From Bacteroidota bacterium (GTDB taxonomy: Bacteria; Bacteroidota; Bacteroidia; Bacteroidales; Paludibacteraceae): a stretch of 24,322 nucleotides of DNA. Within the stretch, counting starts at the first letter, position 1; every line of letters starts with the position of its first letter. Positions 24,196 to 24,322 of the stretch are shown here, in pieces. The DNA lies in assembly GCA_023459355.1 (NCBI GenBank), contig JAEWUM010000024.1, positions 1-24,322 of the forward strand, in the 5' to 3' direction. The translations under genes were made by a program, and so were the position numbers. The notes under the pieces are model-generated. The model searched no databases. It worked only from the letters and a program-made list of their open reading frames with translations, and was not told where the DNA came from.

Positions 24196-24226
24196 AGGCT
24201 GTCTCAAAATAAAAATGAGTCAGCCT
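24196..24226. terminator. Inverted repeat: terminator or insertion-sequence end
   Basis: AGGCTGTCTCA (24196-24206) pairs with TGAGTCAGCCT (24216-24226), with one central T-T mismatch, and is followed by a C/T-rich tail. It can terminate the esterase transcript. The arm also resembles terminal repeats of some IS families in Bacteroidota. On the minus strand, a frame open from the window edge ends at 24283, which could be the tail of a transposase. The window stops too early to decide. Confidence 0.45.
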
Positions 24227-24322
24227 CTTTCCTTTCAAATAGAAAAAGTTGTTTTTTCAAGATATTTCTATCTGTTCAAATCTCAGGAAGTGATTTTAAG
24301 TGTTTTTTTGGTTTTTAGATCA

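Overview
The window looks like a chromosomal segment of a Bacteroidales-type Bacteroidota (class-level inference). The reasons are promoters of the TTG-19 bp-TAnnTTTG type, a gyrB of Bacteroides-like length and N-terminus, an HU-like/DUF4469 protein, a Wzi-family capsule protein and moderately AT-rich DNA. No tRNA, rRNA or CRISPR array was seen.

Left (1-6304): a tight same-strand operon for a tripartite efflux/ABC-2 export system. It encodes a TolC-like outer-membrane factor, a lipoprotein HlyD/YbhG-like adaptor, two separate ATPases and two ABC-2 permeases. The two ATPases correspond to the two halves of E. coli YbhF, and their motif losses are complementary, which predicts one active and one degenerate ATP site.

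Middle (6305-13000): an accessory, repeat-rich stretch. It holds two REP-associated tyrosine (Y1/HUH) transposases (RAYTs), each in a cloud of palindromes. Copies of the palindromes lie inside the RAYT reading frames. Between the RAYTs are an HU-like/DUF4469 DNA-binding protein, a 1.1 kb gene-poor region with phased 21-bp repeats and a structured hairpin, and a convergent Type II restriction-modification pair (Eco47II-like nuclease, and a C5-cytosine methylase with its own N-terminal HTH). Next to the R-M pair lie an attC-like half site, a DUF5131 (phage Gp37/Gp68) gene fragment and a partial RAYT copy. This part has the marks of repeated insertion and decay.

Right (13099-24064): gyrB with a canonical promoter, followed by an array of half-palindromes at exact 23-bp spacing, then a surface-glycan locus. 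The locus encodes a GH16-fold protein without the catalytic triad, two Stealth-family sugar-phosphate transferases on opposite strands, two GT2 glycosyltransferases, a Wzy/WaaL-type O-antigen polymerase or ligase, a Wzi-like outer-membrane capsule protein and a secreted esterase. Together they suggest a phosphate-linked capsule or exopolysaccharide that is polymerised or ligated and anchored at the surface. No initiating transferase or flippase is present in the window. The right edge carries short direct repeats and an inverted repeat that could be a terminator or the end of an insertion sequence.

Starts were moved inward from the longest reading frame for seven genes (TolC-like, first permease, HU-like, methylase, second RAYT, gyrB, O-antigen ligase). 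The reasons are given in the entries.
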